The notes: a model not told the origin generated them from the letters alone. A stretch of 64,000 nt of DNA from Pseudonocardia oroxyli (GCF_900102195.1 NZ_FNBE01000021.1:62001-126000), one strand, 5' to 3'; positions 15,715 to 23,927 are shown, counted from the first letter of the stretch. A program made the numbers and translations.

Positions 15715-17112
15715 CTAGCAGCCCAGCAGGCGGGTCGCCAGGTAGCTCTCCACCTCGGCCAGCGGGATTCGCTCCTGGCTCATGCTGTCCCGCTCGCGGA
15801 TGGTCACCGCGTCGTCGGTCAGGGTGTCGAAGTCGACGGTGATGCAGAAGGGCGTGCCGATCTCGTCCTGACGGCGGTAGCGGCGGCCGATGGCGCCCGC
15901 GTCGTCGAACTCGATGTTCCAGTGCTTGCGCAGCGCCGCCGCGAGCTCGCGCGCCTTGGGCGAGAGGTCGGCGTTGCGGGACAACGGGAGCACGGCCGCC
16001 TTGACCGGGGCGAGGCGCCGGTCGAGCCGCAGCACGACGCGCTTGTCGGTGCCGCCCTTGGCGTTCGGCGCCTCCTCCTCGTGGTAGGCCTCGATGAGGA
16101 AGGCCATCATCGAGCGGCCCACACCGGCGGCGGGCTCGATCACGTAGGGGCGGTAGCGCTCCTTGGTGTTCTGGTCGTAGAAGGACAGGTCGACGCCCGA
16201 GTGGTTGGAGTGCGTCGTCAGGTCGAAGTCCGTGCGGTTGGCGATGCCCTCGAGCTCGCCCCACTCCTGGCCGGTGAACTGGAAGCGGTACTCGATGTCC
16301 ACGGTCCGCTTCGAGTAGTGGGAGAGCTTCTCCTTGGGGTGCTCGTAGTGCCGCAGGTTCTCGGCCGAGATGCCCAGGTCGGTGTACCAGCGCGTGCGCT
16401 CGTCGATCCAGTACTGGTGCAGCTCCTCGTCGGTGCCCGGCTCGACGAAGTACTCCATCTCCATCTGCTCGAACTCGCGCGTGCGGAAGATGAAGTTGCC
16501 CGGCGTGATCTCGTTGCGGAAGCTCTTGCCCATCTGGCCGATGCCGAAGGGCGGCTTCTTGCGCGCGGTGGTCTGCACGTTCAGGAAGTTCACGAAGATG
16601 CCCTGCGCCGTCTCCGGGCGCAGGTAGGCGAGGCCCTCCTCGGTCTTCACCGGGCCGAGGTGGGTCTCGAGCATCATGTTGAAGTCCTGCGGGGCGGTGT
16701 ACTGGCCGCGGGTGCCGCAGTTCGGGCAGGGCACGTCCGACAGGTCGTCCTCGGTCGCCGCCTTGCCCGTGCGCTCGACGTACTCCTCCGCCAGCTGGTC
16801 CGCGCGGAACCGCTTGTGACAGGACAGGCACTCGACCAGCGGGTCGTTGAACACCCCGACGTGGCCGGAGGCGACCCACACCTGGCGCGGCAGGATGACC
16901 GACGAGTCCAGCCCGACGACGTCCTCCCGGCCGGTGACCATGGTCTTCCACCACTGCCGCTTGATGTTCTCCTTGAGCTCCACGCCCAGGGGCCCGTAGT
17001 CCCACGCCGAGCGGGTACCGCCGTAGATCTCCCCCGACGCGAAGACGAATCCGCGGCGCTTGGCCAGCGCGACGATGGTCTCGATCTTGGCAGAGGTCGG
17101 CTTGCTTGCCAC
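15715..17112 (-). CDS. glyS: Glycine--tRNA ligase, dimeric eukaryote/actinobacteria type
   Basis: 465 aa, the usual size of the alpha2 single-chain class II enzyme. Charges tRNA-Gly. Visible features: KRRGFVFASGEIYGGTRSAW near the N-terminus (family hallmark), motif 2 region FRNEITPGNFIFRTREFEQM, a zinc-ribbon-like insertion (CLSCHKRF ... CPNCGTRG), HSNHSGVDLSFYDQ, motif 3 PAAGVGRSMMAFLIEAYHEE and the anticodon-binding domain at the C-terminus. GTG 17112 starts the conserved N-terminus; upstream in-frame codons look non-coding. Divergent from smtB. Confidence 0.96.
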   Translation of the reverse strand: MASKPTSAKIETIVALAKRRGFVFASGEIYGGTRSAWDYGPLGVELKENIKRQWWKTMVTGREDVVGLDSSVILPRQVWVASGHVGVFNDPLVECLSCHKRFRADQLAEEYVERTGKAATEDDLSDVPCPNCGTRGQYTAPQDFNMMLETHLGPVKTEEGLAYLRPETAQGIFVNFLNVQTTARKKPPFGIGQMGKSFRNEITPGNFIFRTREFEQMEMEYFVEPGTDEELHQYWIDERTRWYTDLGISAENLRHYEHPKEKLSHYSKRTVDIEYRFQFTGQEWGELEGIANRTDFDLTTHSNHSGVDLSFYDQNTKERYRPYVIEPAAGVGRSMMAFLIEAYHEEEAPNAKGGTDKRVVLRLDRRLAPVKAAVLPLSRNADLSPKARELAAALRKHWNIEFDDAGAIGRRYRRQDEIGTPFCITVDFDTLTDDAVTIRERDSMSQERIPLAEVESYLATRLLGC

Positions 17113-17206
17113 GGGGGTACTCCTGGGAAACGGGTGATCCCCGCCGGATGCGGGGCGGCGCATAAGAGGGTATCGAGCGGGGGCCGGCGGGTTCCGACCG
17201 GTGCTA

Positions 17207-17225
17207 CATGAAAACCACTATCATG
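17207..17225. promoter_or_regulatory. AT-rich dyad, likely SmtB/Zur operator
   Basis: CATGAAAACCACTATCATG has inverted CATGA/TCATG ends and lies 6-24 bases before the smtB ATG. It resembles the actinobacterial Zur box TGAAAATNATTTTCA, and it is a low-GC patch in a GC-rich region. Autoregulation of smtB-zur is the simplest reading (inference). Confidence 0.6.
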
Positions 17226-17230
17226 GGCGC

Positions 17231-17578
17231 ATGACCGCGACCCGCGAGCACGCCGGGGTGCTGTGCCCCGTCGCCGAGCCCACCCCGCCGCTCCCCCCGC
17301 GCACGCTGACCGCGGCCGGGGACCTGCTGCGGGCGCTCGCCGCCCCCGTCCGGATCGCGATCGTGATGCAGCTGCGGGACTCCCCGCGCTGCGTCCACGA
17401 CCTGGTCGACGCCCTGGGCGTCACCCAGCCCCTGATCAGCCAGCACCTGCGCGTCCTGAAGTCCGCGGGGGTGGTGGAGGGCGAGCGCAGGGGCCGCGAG
17501 GTGATGTACTCCCTCGTGGACGACCATCTCGCCCACATCGTCGTCGACGCGGTGGAGCACGTGCAGGAGGACGCATGA
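17231..17578 (+). CDS. smtB: ArsR/SmtB-family zinc-sensing repressor
   Basis: 115 aa. Winged helix at residues ~27-95 (LLRALAAPVRIAIVMQLRD, recognition helix VTQPLISQHLRVLKSAGVV, wing GERRGREVMYSLV). The last helix has the complete alpha-5 zinc site: D97-x-H99-x10-H110-x2-E113, the same spacing as SmtB and CzrA. Metal binding releases DNA in this family. Starting at ATG 17231 puts the dyad in the promoter; an earlier in-frame ATG at 17204 would place it inside the gene. The gene order smtB-zur matches M. tuberculosis Rv2358-Rv2359. Confidence 0.93.
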   Translation: MTATREHAGVLCPVAEPTPPLPPRTLTAAGDLLRALAAPVRIAIVMQLRDSPRCVHDLVDALGVTQPLISQHLRVLKSAGVVEGERRGREVMYSLVDDHLAHIVVDAVEHVQEDA

Positions 17579-17970
17579 CCAAGGCGGTCCGGGCGACGAA
17601 ACAGCGCGCCGCCGTCTCCGAGCTGCTGGACCGACTGCCGGACTTCCGCTCGGCCCAGGAGATCCACGAGGAGCTGCGCCGCCGCGGCGAGGGCATCGGC
17701 CTGACGACGGTCTACCGCACCCTGCAGAACCTGGCCGACGGCGGCGAGGTGGACGTGCTGCGCAGCGCGGGCGGCGAGGCGGTCTACCGGCGCTGCGAGT
17801 CTGCGGAGCACCACCACCACCTGGTGTGCAGGCGGTGCGGGGCCGCGGAGGAGATCGACGCGCCCGCCGTGGAGCAGTGGGCCGGGGAGATGGCGGAGCG
17901 GCACGGGTTCACCGAGATCACGCACACGGTGGAGATCTTCGGCGTGTGCCGGGCCTGCACCGCAGCCTGA
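17575..17970 (+). CDS. zur: Zinc uptake regulator, Fur family
   Basis: 131 aa. Winged helix at residues ~5-75 (KQRAAVSELLDRLPDFRSAQ, GLTTVYRTLQNLADGGEVDV) and a dimerisation domain with the poly-His metal segment (EHHHHLVCRRCG) and two CxxC pairs (C85/C88 and C125/C128) that hold structural zinc. Represses zinc uptake and mobilisation genes when zinc is replete. The start is coupled to smtB (ATGA). Its stop is followed by an array of palindromes. Confidence 0.94.
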   Translation: MTKAVRATKQRAAVSELLDRLPDFRSAQEIHEELRRRGEGIGLTTVYRTLQNLADGGEVDVLRSAGGEAVYRRCESAEHHHHLVCRRCGAAEEIDAPAVEQWAGEMAERHGFTEITHTVEIFGVCRACTAA

Positions 17971-18011
17971 CTCTCGCGAGCGGGACGCTCGCCTGCTGAC
18001 GCGCGCCGACT

Positions 18012-18210
18012 GACGCTTGGGCGTCCCAAGCACCGCTCAGCGACGCTTGGGCCTCCCAAGCGTCAGCCCCTCACCCGCTCACCCGACGCTTGGGCGTCCC
18101 AAGCACCACCCGGCGACGCTTGGGCGTCCCAAGCGTCACTCCAGCACGCGCTCACCCGACGCTTGGGCGTCCCAAGCACCACCCGGCGACGCTTGGGCGT
18201 CCCAAGCGTC
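18012..18210. repeat. Six palindromes in three 73-bp tandem units
   Basis: GCTTGGGCGTCCCAAGC (copy two has CCT in the centre) begins at 18015, 18045, 18088, 18118, 18161 and 18191. The spacings are 30, 43, 30, 43, 30, so the true unit is 73 bases with two palindromes. Each palindrome has 7-base arms around three bases; outer GACGCTTGGG and CCCAAGCGTC of a pair can also pair with each other. Lies in the 286-base gap between convergent zur and the SDR gene; no gene seen there. Confidence 0.92.
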
Positions 18211-18256
18211 AGCCGGCCCACCCGCGGCGCCCCGAGCGCCCCGAGCGCCCCCACCC

Positions 18257-19036
18257 TCAGCGCGGCGAGCTCGGCGGCATCCGGATCGCGCCGTCGAGCC
18301 GGATGGTCTCGCCGTTCATGTAGTCGTTGGTGAGCACCTCGACCGCCATGCTCGCGTACTCCTCCGCCCTCCCGAGCCGGTTCGGGTAGACCACGCTCTG
18401 CCCCAGCCCCGCCTTGCGCGCCTCGGCCTCGGGGCCGCTGCCGTAGATCGGGGTGTCGATCAGGCCGGGGGCGATGGTGTTGACCCGGATCCCGTGGCGG
18501 GCGAGGTCGCGGGCCAGCGGCAGGGTCAGGCCCACGATGCCGCCCTTGGAGGCCGAGTACGGGGTCTGGCCGATCTGCCCGTCGAACGCCGCGGCGGACG
18601 CCGTGTTGAGGATCGCGCCGCGCGAGGTCCCGTCGGCGAGCGGGTCGGTCTTGGCCATCGCCGAGGCCGCGAGCCGCGTGCAGTTGTACGTGCCGGTCAG
18701 GTTCACGCGGATCACGAACTCGAACGTCTCCAGCGGGATGGGCTCGAGGTCGCGCCCGATCACCCGGCCCGCCTTGCCCAGGCCCGCGCTGTTGACCAGG
18801 ATCCGCAGCGGTCCGAGCTCCGACGCCGCCTCGACGGCCTCCTTGACCTGCACCTCGTCGGCGACGTCCGCCTTCGCGAACACCCCGCCGACCTCGGCGG
18901 CGACCTTCTCGCCCCGCTCGGTGTTCAGGTCCAGCACCACGACCTTCGCGCCGCGCTGCGCCAGCAGCCGCGCCGTGGCCTCGCCCAGCCCCGACGCCCC
19001 GCCGGTGACGATCGCCGACGCACCCGTGATGTCCAT
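18257..19036 (-). CDS. Short-chain dehydrogenase, 3-hydroxyacyl-CoA dehydrogenase type II-like
   Basis: 259 aa. Rossmann signature TGGASGLGEATARLLAQRGA, acidic residue after strand two (VVLDLNTERG, favouring NAD), NSAG, and catalytic Tyr-Lys in PYSASKGGIVGLTLPLARDL. The sequence following it (GIRVNTIAPGLIDTPIYG) and the substrate segment KTDPLADGTSRGAILNTAS match HSD10-like 3-hydroxyacyl-CoA dehydrogenases of lipid or branched-chain degradation. Substrate is inferred. Divergent from a hypothetical gene across 89 bases that contain GATGCATC-like short palindromes. Confidence 0.88.
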   Translation of the reverse strand: MDITGASAIVTGGASGLGEATARLLAQRGAKVVVLDLNTERGEKVAAEVGGVFAKADVADEVQVKEAVEAASELGPLRILVNSAGLGKAGRVIGRDLEPIPLETFEFVIRVNLTGTYNCTRLAASAMAKTDPLADGTSRGAILNTASAAAFDGQIGQTPYSASKGGIVGLTLPLARDLARHGIRVNTIAPGLIDTPIYGSGPEAEARKAGLGQSVVYPNRLGRAEEYASMAVEVLTNDYMNGETIRLDGAIRMPPSSPR

Positions 19037-19125
19037 GAACGCTCCTTCCGCAGCAACGGTGATGCATCTGCATTGTGTCTCAGATCGAGATTCACGGGCT
19101 CTGTGACCGACGTTACTGTCGCGCC

Positions 19126-19722
19126 ATGTCCGACGAGCAGCAGGTCTCCGCCGTACGCAGACTGGACACCCCCGAGTCGGGCGAGCTCGCGCAGCTCTCG
19201 GCGGTGTTCGAGGACCTCCAGTACGTGCTCCGGTGCTGTGAGAACCTGGTCAACGCCCTGGCGGTGCCGCGCCCGGACCCGGTGCTGGTCGAGGCGTTGT
19301 GGACCGGCGCGGTCGTCGGCTACGTGCGCTGCTTCTCCGGCCGCACGAAGATCCTCACCGACACCGACGTCGAGGGCCTCGAGCTCGAGGACGAGGTCAA
19401 GGCCTTCCACAAGAACTTCTCGACCCTGCGGGACCACTACGCGTCCCGGCACGTGAACCCGCGCGAGGCGTTCACCATCGGGATCGCGCAGGCGAACGAC
19501 GGGCACCCGACGGGCGTCGCGATCGTCTCGACCCCGCGCCCGGGTGTGGACGACACCACGGTGCGCGTGCTCGGCCGGATCTCCTACGCCCTGTCCGGGC
19601 TGATCGACGGCCGGATGCAGGAGTCCCAGGCCCGGGTCCTGGAGGCGGCGCGCTCGATGACCCCGGCGCAGCTGGCCGAGCTGCCGATCGTGCACCTGTC
19701 CGAGGAGCCGGTGGGACACTAG
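19126..19722 (+). CDS. Hypothetical protein
   Basis: 198 aa, cytoplasmic, predicted mostly helical, no motif I recognise. It has a paired cysteine near residue 36 (LRCCENLVNAL) and conserved-looking segments (GYVRCFSGRTKIL, HKNFSTLRDHYASRHVNPRE, FTIGIAQANDGHPTGVAIVS). The latter part resembles a small beta-rich domain. Codon use is normal for the genome and the gene is complete, so it is a real protein of unknown role. It converges on the TetR gene nine bases away, without a clear terminator. Confidence 0.7.
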   Translation: MSDEQQVSAVRRLDTPESGELAQLSAVFEDLQYVLRCCENLVNALAVPRPDPVLVEALWTGAVVGYVRCFSGRTKILTDTDVEGLELEDEVKAFHKNFSTLRDHYASRHVNPREAFTIGIAQANDGHPTGVAIVSTPRPGVDDTTVRVLGRISYALSGLIDGRMQESQARVLEAARSMTPAQLAELPIVHLSEEPVGH

Positions 19723-19731
19723 GACTTCGCC

Positions 19732-20283
19732 CTAGAAGCCCTTCTTCTCCAGCACGCAGGAGATCAGGGCGGCGGCGTCGGGGTCGTCGCCCGCGTGTTC
19801 GGGCAGCTGCAGCGCCACGAGCACGTTGATCAGCATGCCCTGCGCGAGGAAGTCCCGGGTCTCCTCCACCGTGGCCCCGGTGAGCTCACGGATCTGGCGC
19901 ACGACCCGCAGGAACGACGCGCGCACGGCGGGCCCGAGGTCGGGGTCGGCGCCGAGGCTGAACCCGTGCTGCATCACCCGCAGCAGGTCCTGGTCCTTGA
20001 TCAGCTGCACGTAGGCCGTGGCCAGCTCGTGCGCGGTCTGGTCGCCCCCCGCACGCGCCACCTCGGCGAACGCCTCGCCGAGCCGCGCCATCACGCGCTC
20101 GTGGGCGGCGAGGAACAGCGCCTGCTTGGTGCCGAACATCCGCACGACGTACGGCTGGGACACCCCCGCCCGCCGCGCCACCTGGTCGGTGGTGGTCCCC
20201 GTGTAGCCGCCCTCGGCGAAGGCGGCGACCGCCGCGTCGAGCACCTGGTCGCGACGGTCTTCGGCGGACATCCTGGGCGGCAC
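19732..20283 (-). CDS. TetR/AcrR-family repressor
   Basis: 183 aa from GTG 20283; ATG 20271 is an equal alternative start. N-terminal HTH at residues ~10-55 (RRDQVLDAAVAAFAEGGYTG, TTDQVARRAGVSQPYVVRMF, GTKQALFLAAHERV). The C-terminal ligand domain is typical of the AcrR-like class with FSLGADPDLGPAVRASFLRV. Divergent from an EmrB/QacA-type exporter, which it probably represses. Confidence 0.9.
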   Translation of the reverse strand: MPPRMSAEDRRDQVLDAAVAAFAEGGYTGTTTDQVARRAGVSQPYVVRMFGTKQALFLAAHERVMARLGEAFAEVARAGGDQTAHELATAYVQLIKDQDLLRVMQHGFSLGADPDLGPAVRASFLRVVRQIRELTGATVEETRDFLAQGMLINVLVALQLPEHAGDDPDAAALISCVLEKKGF

Positions 20284-20294
20284 GTTGCCAAGTT

Positions 20295-20337
20295 ATCAGT
20301 CGATGCCTTACGGTCGCTAGTAATCAGTCGATGCCTT
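20295..20337. promoter_or_regulatory. 15-bp direct repeats between tetR-like and MFS genes
   Basis: ATCAGTCGATGCCTT occurs at 20295-20309 and 20323-20337, 28 bases apart. The second copy contains an ATG in frame with the exporter. These may be operator half sites for the TetR protein; note low-GC TTATCAG/TAATCAG ends. Confidence 0.55.
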
Positions 20338-20351
20338 CTCCGGAGCAGCCC

Positions 20352-21758
20352 ATGCGTCCCCGTCCCGTCTGGCTCGTCGTGCTCGCCACGGCGCTGCCCA
20401 TGTTCATGGCGACCCTCGACAACCTCGTGGTCACCGGCGCGCTGCCGGTGATCCGCACCGAGCTCGGCGGCTCGCTGGAGACCCTCCAGTGGGTCGTGAA
20501 CGCCTACACCCTCGCCTTCGCCACGCTCCTGCTCACCGCGTCCGGCCTCGGCGACCGGATCGGCAGGCGGCGGGTCTTCGTGGGCGGGATCGTGCTGTTC
20601 ACGGCGGCGTCCGCCGCGGCGGCCCTCTCGACCGACGCGACCACGCTCATCCTCGCCCGCGCGGTCCAGGGCGTCGGTGCGGCGGCGGTCATGCCGCTGT
20701 CGCTGACCCTGCTGGCCGCGGCGGTCCCGCCCGCCCGGCGCGCCCTCGCGATCGGGATCTGGGGTGGGGTGTCCGGCCTCGGGGTCGCGGTCGGGCCGCT
20801 GGTCGGCGGCGCGGTGGTCGACGGACTGGCCTGGCAGTGGATCTTCTGGCTGAACGTGCCGTTCGGGGTGCTGGCGGTGCCGCTGGCGCTCGTCGTGCTG
20901 CGCGAGTCGCGGGGCCCGGACCGCAGGCTCGACCCGCTCGGCCTGCTGCTCTCCGCCGTCGGGGTGCTCGCCGTGGTCTACACCGTGGTCCGGGCCGACG
21001 CCGAAGGCTGGGGTTCGGCCCGCACGATCGGCGGCCTGGTCCTCGGCGCGGCCCTCCTGGTCGGGTTCACGGCCTGGCAGCGGCGGGCGGCGGCGCCCCT
21101 GCTCCCGTTGCGGCTGTTCCGGTCCCGCGGCTTCTCGGCGGCCAACGCGACCGCCGTCGGGTTCTCGTTCGGGATGTTCGGCGCGGTGTTCCTGCTCGCC
21201 CAGTTCCTGCAGGTGGTGCAGGGTCTCTCGCCGTTCGAGGCGGGCCTGCGGACCATGCCCTGGACCCTCGCGCCGATGGTCGTGGCGCCGATCGCGGGGA
21301 TCCTCACCGGGCGGGTCGGACCCCGTCCGCTGGTCGCCGCCGGCATGGTGCTGCAGGCGGGCGCGCTCGCCTGGCTGGCCGCGGTCACCACCGTCGACGT
21401 GTCCTACGGGACCCTCGTGCCGCCGTTCCTGCTGGCCGGGGTCGGCATGGGCCTGACCTTCGCGCCGATCGCCACCGCGGTGATCACCGGCGTATCGGAC
21501 GCCGACCACGGCAAGGCCTCCGGCGCCAACTCCACGCTGCGCGAGCTCGGCGTGGCGCTCGGCGTCGCGGTGCTGACCGCGGTGTTCACGGCGAACGGCA
21601 GCTACGCGGGCGGCCAGGCGTTCGTCGACGGCCTGGTGCCCGCGGTGTGGATCGCCGCCGGTGTGGTGGCGGTGGGGGCAGTCGGGGCGCTCTTCCTGCC
21701 GGGGCGGCGGCCCACCCCCGTCGCCGTCGAGCCTCCGGTCGTGCCCGTCCCCGCCTGA
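20352..21758 (+). CDS. MFS exporter, DHA2 (EmrB/QacA) type
   Basis: 468 aa with about 14 membrane helices. Proton-driven drug or metabolite efflux in the cytoplasmic membrane. Seen: MFMATLDNLVVTGALPVI (motif D1, helix 1), LQWVVNAYTLAFATLLLTAS, motif A GLGDRIGRRRV, motif C-like GVSGLGVAVGPLVGGAVVDG and WQWIFWLNVPFGV. ATG 20352 is preferred over the in-frame ATG at 20331: it has GGAG at 20342-20345 with ideal spacing, while the earlier ATG has no ribosome site and lies in a direct repeat. Ends five bases before a perfect 21-bp hairpin. Confidence 0.92.
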   Translation: MRPRPVWLVVLATALPMFMATLDNLVVTGALPVIRTELGGSLETLQWVVNAYTLAFATLLLTASGLGDRIGRRRVFVGGIVLFTAASAAAALSTDATTLILARAVQGVGAAAVMPLSLTLLAAAVPPARRALAIGIWGGVSGLGVAVGPLVGGAVVDGLAWQWIFWLNVPFGVLAVPLALVVLRESRGPDRRLDPLGLLLSAVGVLAVVYTVVRADAEGWGSARTIGGLVLGAALLVGFTAWQRRAAAPLLPLRLFRSRGFSAANATAVGFSFGMFGAVFLLAQFLQVVQGLSPFEAGLRTMPWTLAPMVVAPIAGILTGRVGPRPLVAAGMVLQAGALAWLAAVTTVDVSYGTLVPPFLLAGVGMGLTFAPIATAVITGVSDADHGKASGANSTLRELGVALGVAVLTAVFTANGSYAGGQAFVDGLVPAVWIAAGVVAVGAVGALFLPGRRPTPVAVEPPVVPVPA

Positions 21759-21762
21759 CGAA

Positions 21763-21808
21763 CCCGTGAGTGGCGATAGTCGCCAGAGCGACTATCGCCA
21801 CTCACGGG
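21763..21808. terminator. Perfect 21-bp hairpin, CAGA loop
   Basis: Arms 21763-21783 and 21788-21808 are exact reverse complements (core GTGAGTGGCGATAGTCGC). It separates the convergent MFS and YbjN-like genes and contains the latter's stop codon (21802-21804). Best copy of a family also present at 4255 and 56989. Confidence 0.88.
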
Positions 21809-22179
21809 ACCAGTTCGGCCCGCATGCTCGACGCGCTGCTCACCACCAGCATCAGCAGGGTGCCCATCGGCCCCTCCTCCAGGCCGACGGCGGGGAAGGC
21901 GTAGCGCAGGGTCACGTCCCACCCGCGCTCCCCCTTGATCACCCGCGGGGTGCCGAACAGGCCCTCCCCCACCCCGAGCGCGACCCGGGCGGGGATGTCC
22001 TCGGCGGTCAGGTCCCAGGCGACCACGCAGGTCAGGTTGAGGACCGGCAGGCCCTCCTCCAGCTCCGTCCCCTGCACCACGCAGAGCACGCCGCCGTGGG
22101 CGAAGGTCAGCGCGCCGTCCGCGTCCACCTCGACGTCGTGGTAGCGCTCCAGCGCCTTGCGCGCGATCTCGAGACTCAT
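21802..22179 (-). CDS. YbjN-domain protein
   Basis: 125 aa. YbjN domains have a type III secretion chaperone-like fold. Visible pattern: ALERYHDVEVDADGALTFAH, VLCVVQGTELEEGLPVLNLT, WDLTAEDIPARVALGVGEGL and a hydrophobic C-terminal helix (PMGTLLMLVVSSASSM). No enzyme motif. Its ATG overlaps the uppS stop (ATGA). In mycobacteria a short gene of unknown function (Rv2360c) sits at the same place after uppS; whether they are orthologues needs an alignment. Confidence 0.75.
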   Translation of the reverse strand: MSLEIARKALERYHDVEVDADGALTFAHGGVLCVVQGTELEEGLPVLNLTCVVAWDLTAEDIPARVALGVGEGLFGTPRVIKGERGWDVTLRYAFPAVGLEEGPMGTLLMLVVSSASSMRAELVP

Positions 22180-22946
22180 GCCTTGTCCACCGCTCCCCCG
22201 AACCGGCGGTCCCGCCGGGCGTAGATCTCGATCGCCTCCCAGATGTGCCTGCGGTCGAAGTCCGGGAACAGCGTGTCCAGGAAGACCATCTCGGCGTAGG
22301 CGCTCTGCCACAACAGGAAGTTCGACGTCCGCTGCTCGCCGGAGGACCGGACGAACAGGTCGACGTCCGGCATGTCCGGCTCGTCGAGGTACTTCGCGAT
22401 GGTGCGCTCGTCGATCTTCTCCGGCTTGATCCGGCCCTCCTGGACCAGCCGGGCGATCTGCTGCACGGCGTCGGCGATCTCCGCCCGCCCGCCGTAGTTC
22501 ACGCACATGGTCAGGGTGAGGACGTCGTTGTGCCGGGTCTTCTCCTCGGCGACCTCGAGCTCCTTGATCACCGAGCGCCACAGCCGCGGCCGCCGCCCCG
22601 CCCACCGGACCCGCACGCCCATGGCGTGCATCTCGTCCACCCGGCGCCGGATCACGTCCCGGTTGAAGCCCATCAGGAACCGCACCTCGTCCGGGCTGCG
22701 CTTCCAGTTCTCGGTGGAGAAGGCGTAGGCGGACAGCCACTTCACGCCGATGTCGATGCACCCGCGGGCCACGTCCATCAGGGACGCCTCGCCGCGGCGG
22801 TGCCCCTCGATCCGGGGCAGCCCGCGCGCGTTGGCCCAGCGGCCGTTGCCGTCCATGACGAGCGCGACGTGGCGGGGGACCAGCTCCGCCGGGATCACCG
22901 GCGGCCGGGCTCCCGACGGGTGCGGCGCGGGACTCTCGAAAGGCAC
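22176..22946 (-). CDS. uppS: Isoprenyl (undecaprenyl/decaprenyl) diphosphate synthase
   Basis: 256 aa, GTG start. Cis-prenyltransferase making the polyprenyl phosphate carrier for cell wall synthesis. All family motifs are present: HVALVMDGNGRWANARGLPR (with catalytic Asp), GHRRGEASL, LSAYAFSTENWKRSPDEV, NYGGRAEI, and PDVDLFVRSSGEQRTSNFLLWQ towards the C-terminus followed by YAEMVF. Corresponds in position to Rv2361c (long-chain synthase) next to recO; here TRIC and a membrane protein gene separate them. Confidence 0.96.
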   Translation of the reverse strand: MPFESPAPHPSGARPPVIPAELVPRHVALVMDGNGRWANARGLPRIEGHRRGEASLMDVARGCIDIGVKWLSAYAFSTENWKRSPDEVRFLMGFNRDVIRRRVDEMHAMGVRVRWAGRRPRLWRSVIKELEVAEEKTRHNDVLTLTMCVNYGGRAEIADAVQQIARLVQEGRIKPEKIDERTIAKYLDEPDMPDVDLFVRSSGEQRTSNFLLWQSAYAEMVFLDTLFPDFDRRHIWEAIEIYARRDRRFGGAVDKA

Positions 22947-23001
22947 GGTCCGGGAGCCTACGTGCCTGGACGAGCGCGCCCCTACGGAGTAGTCACTGCT
23001 C

Positions 23002-23847
23002 ATGTGGTTCACCGAGACCATCGTCGACACGGGCAGGCTGCCGCTGTTCTCGTTCCTCTGCGCCTTCCTCGTCGCGTTCCTGTTCATCCGGTTCTCGGTG
23101 CGGATGATCCGCGCGCAGGTGCGGTGGTGGCCGGGCAACGTCACCCCGGGCGGGCTGCACATCCACCACATGGTGTTCGGCCTGGTCATGATGCTGATCG
23201 CCGGCTTCGTGCTGATCGCGCTGGCCTCGTTCGACACGCCGGTGCCGAACATCCTGTGCGCCGTGCTGTTCGGCATCGGCACCGCGCTGGTGCTCGACGA
23301 GTGGGCCCTGCTCCTGCACCTGTCCGACGTGTACTGGACGCAGGAGGGCCGCTCCTCGATCGACGCCGTGTTCGTCGCCTTCACGATCACGTCGTTCTTC
23401 CTGCTGGGCATCCATCCGCTGGGGTTCCAGGGCGACTTCGACGGGCTCTCCCAGGCGGACGCGGTCGAGGTCGTGCTGGTCGTGGCCTTCTTCGTCCTGC
23501 AGCTGCTGCTGGCGGTGGTCACGCTGGCGAAGGGGAAGGTGTGGAGCGGGCTCGTCGGGCTGTTCTTCGGGCCGTTGCTGCTGGTCACGGCGGTGCGACT
23601 GGGGCGCCCGCACTCGCCGTGGGCGCGGTGGCGCTACGCCACCCGTCCGAAGAAGATGGCCAAGGCGGTCTACCGCGAGAAGACCTACCGCAAGCCGGTG
23701 ATCCGGGCGAAGATCGCCGTCCAGGAGGCCATCGCAGGCCATTTCGACCCCGACACCGTGAACGCGGCGACCGCGGCCGCCCAGGCCGCCCACGAGGCCG
23801 CGACCGACCGCGCCGCGGAGGCAGCCCGCGCGCACGCCGCGGCCTGA
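23002..23847 (+). CDS. Integral membrane protein, unknown
   Basis: 281 aa with about six membrane helices. Conserved-looking polar motifs face the membrane: VTPGGLHIHHMVFGLVMML with three histidines, and LDEWALLLHLSDVYW, which has Asp, Glu and His residues. This resembles metal-dependent membrane enzymes, but I recognise no family. The C-terminal 80 residues are soluble, basic then Ala-rich (AAAQAAHEAATDRAAEAARA), probably a coiled coil. Divergent from uppS (55 bases) and convergent with the TRIC gene across a hairpin. Confidence 0.75.
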   Translation: MWFTETIVDTGRLPLFSFLCAFLVAFLFIRFSVRMIRAQVRWWPGNVTPGGLHIHHMVFGLVMMLIAGFVLIALASFDTPVPNILCAVLFGIGTALVLDEWALLLHLSDVYWTQEGRSSIDAVFVAFTITSFFLLGIHPLGFQGDFDGLSQADAVEVVLVVAFFVLQLLLAVVTLAKGKVWSGLVGLFFGPLLLVTAVRLGRPHSPWARWRYATRPKKMAKAVYREKTYRKPVIRAKIAVQEAIAGHFDPDTVNAATAAAQAAHEAATDRAAEAARAHAAA

Positions 23848-23869
23848 ACCCGACCCCGCCACGCATCAT

Positions 23870-23917
23870 GGAGCCACAACTGTCGTTTCGGGGCCCCGAT
23901 CCGACGGTTGTGGCTCC
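23870..23917. terminator. Terminator hairpin between convergent genes
   Basis: GGAGCCACAACTGTCG (23870-23885) pairs with 23902-23917 over 16 positions with one G-U type mismatch; the loop itself contains the palindrome CGGGGCCCCG. Confidence 0.8.
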
Positions 23918-23927
23918 CCAGTGCGGG

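Noticed and set aside
18012..18210. CRISPR-like regular palindromes
   Set aside because: The sequences between palindromes are themselves repeated, so there are no spacers; unit structure is a 73-base tandem repeat.
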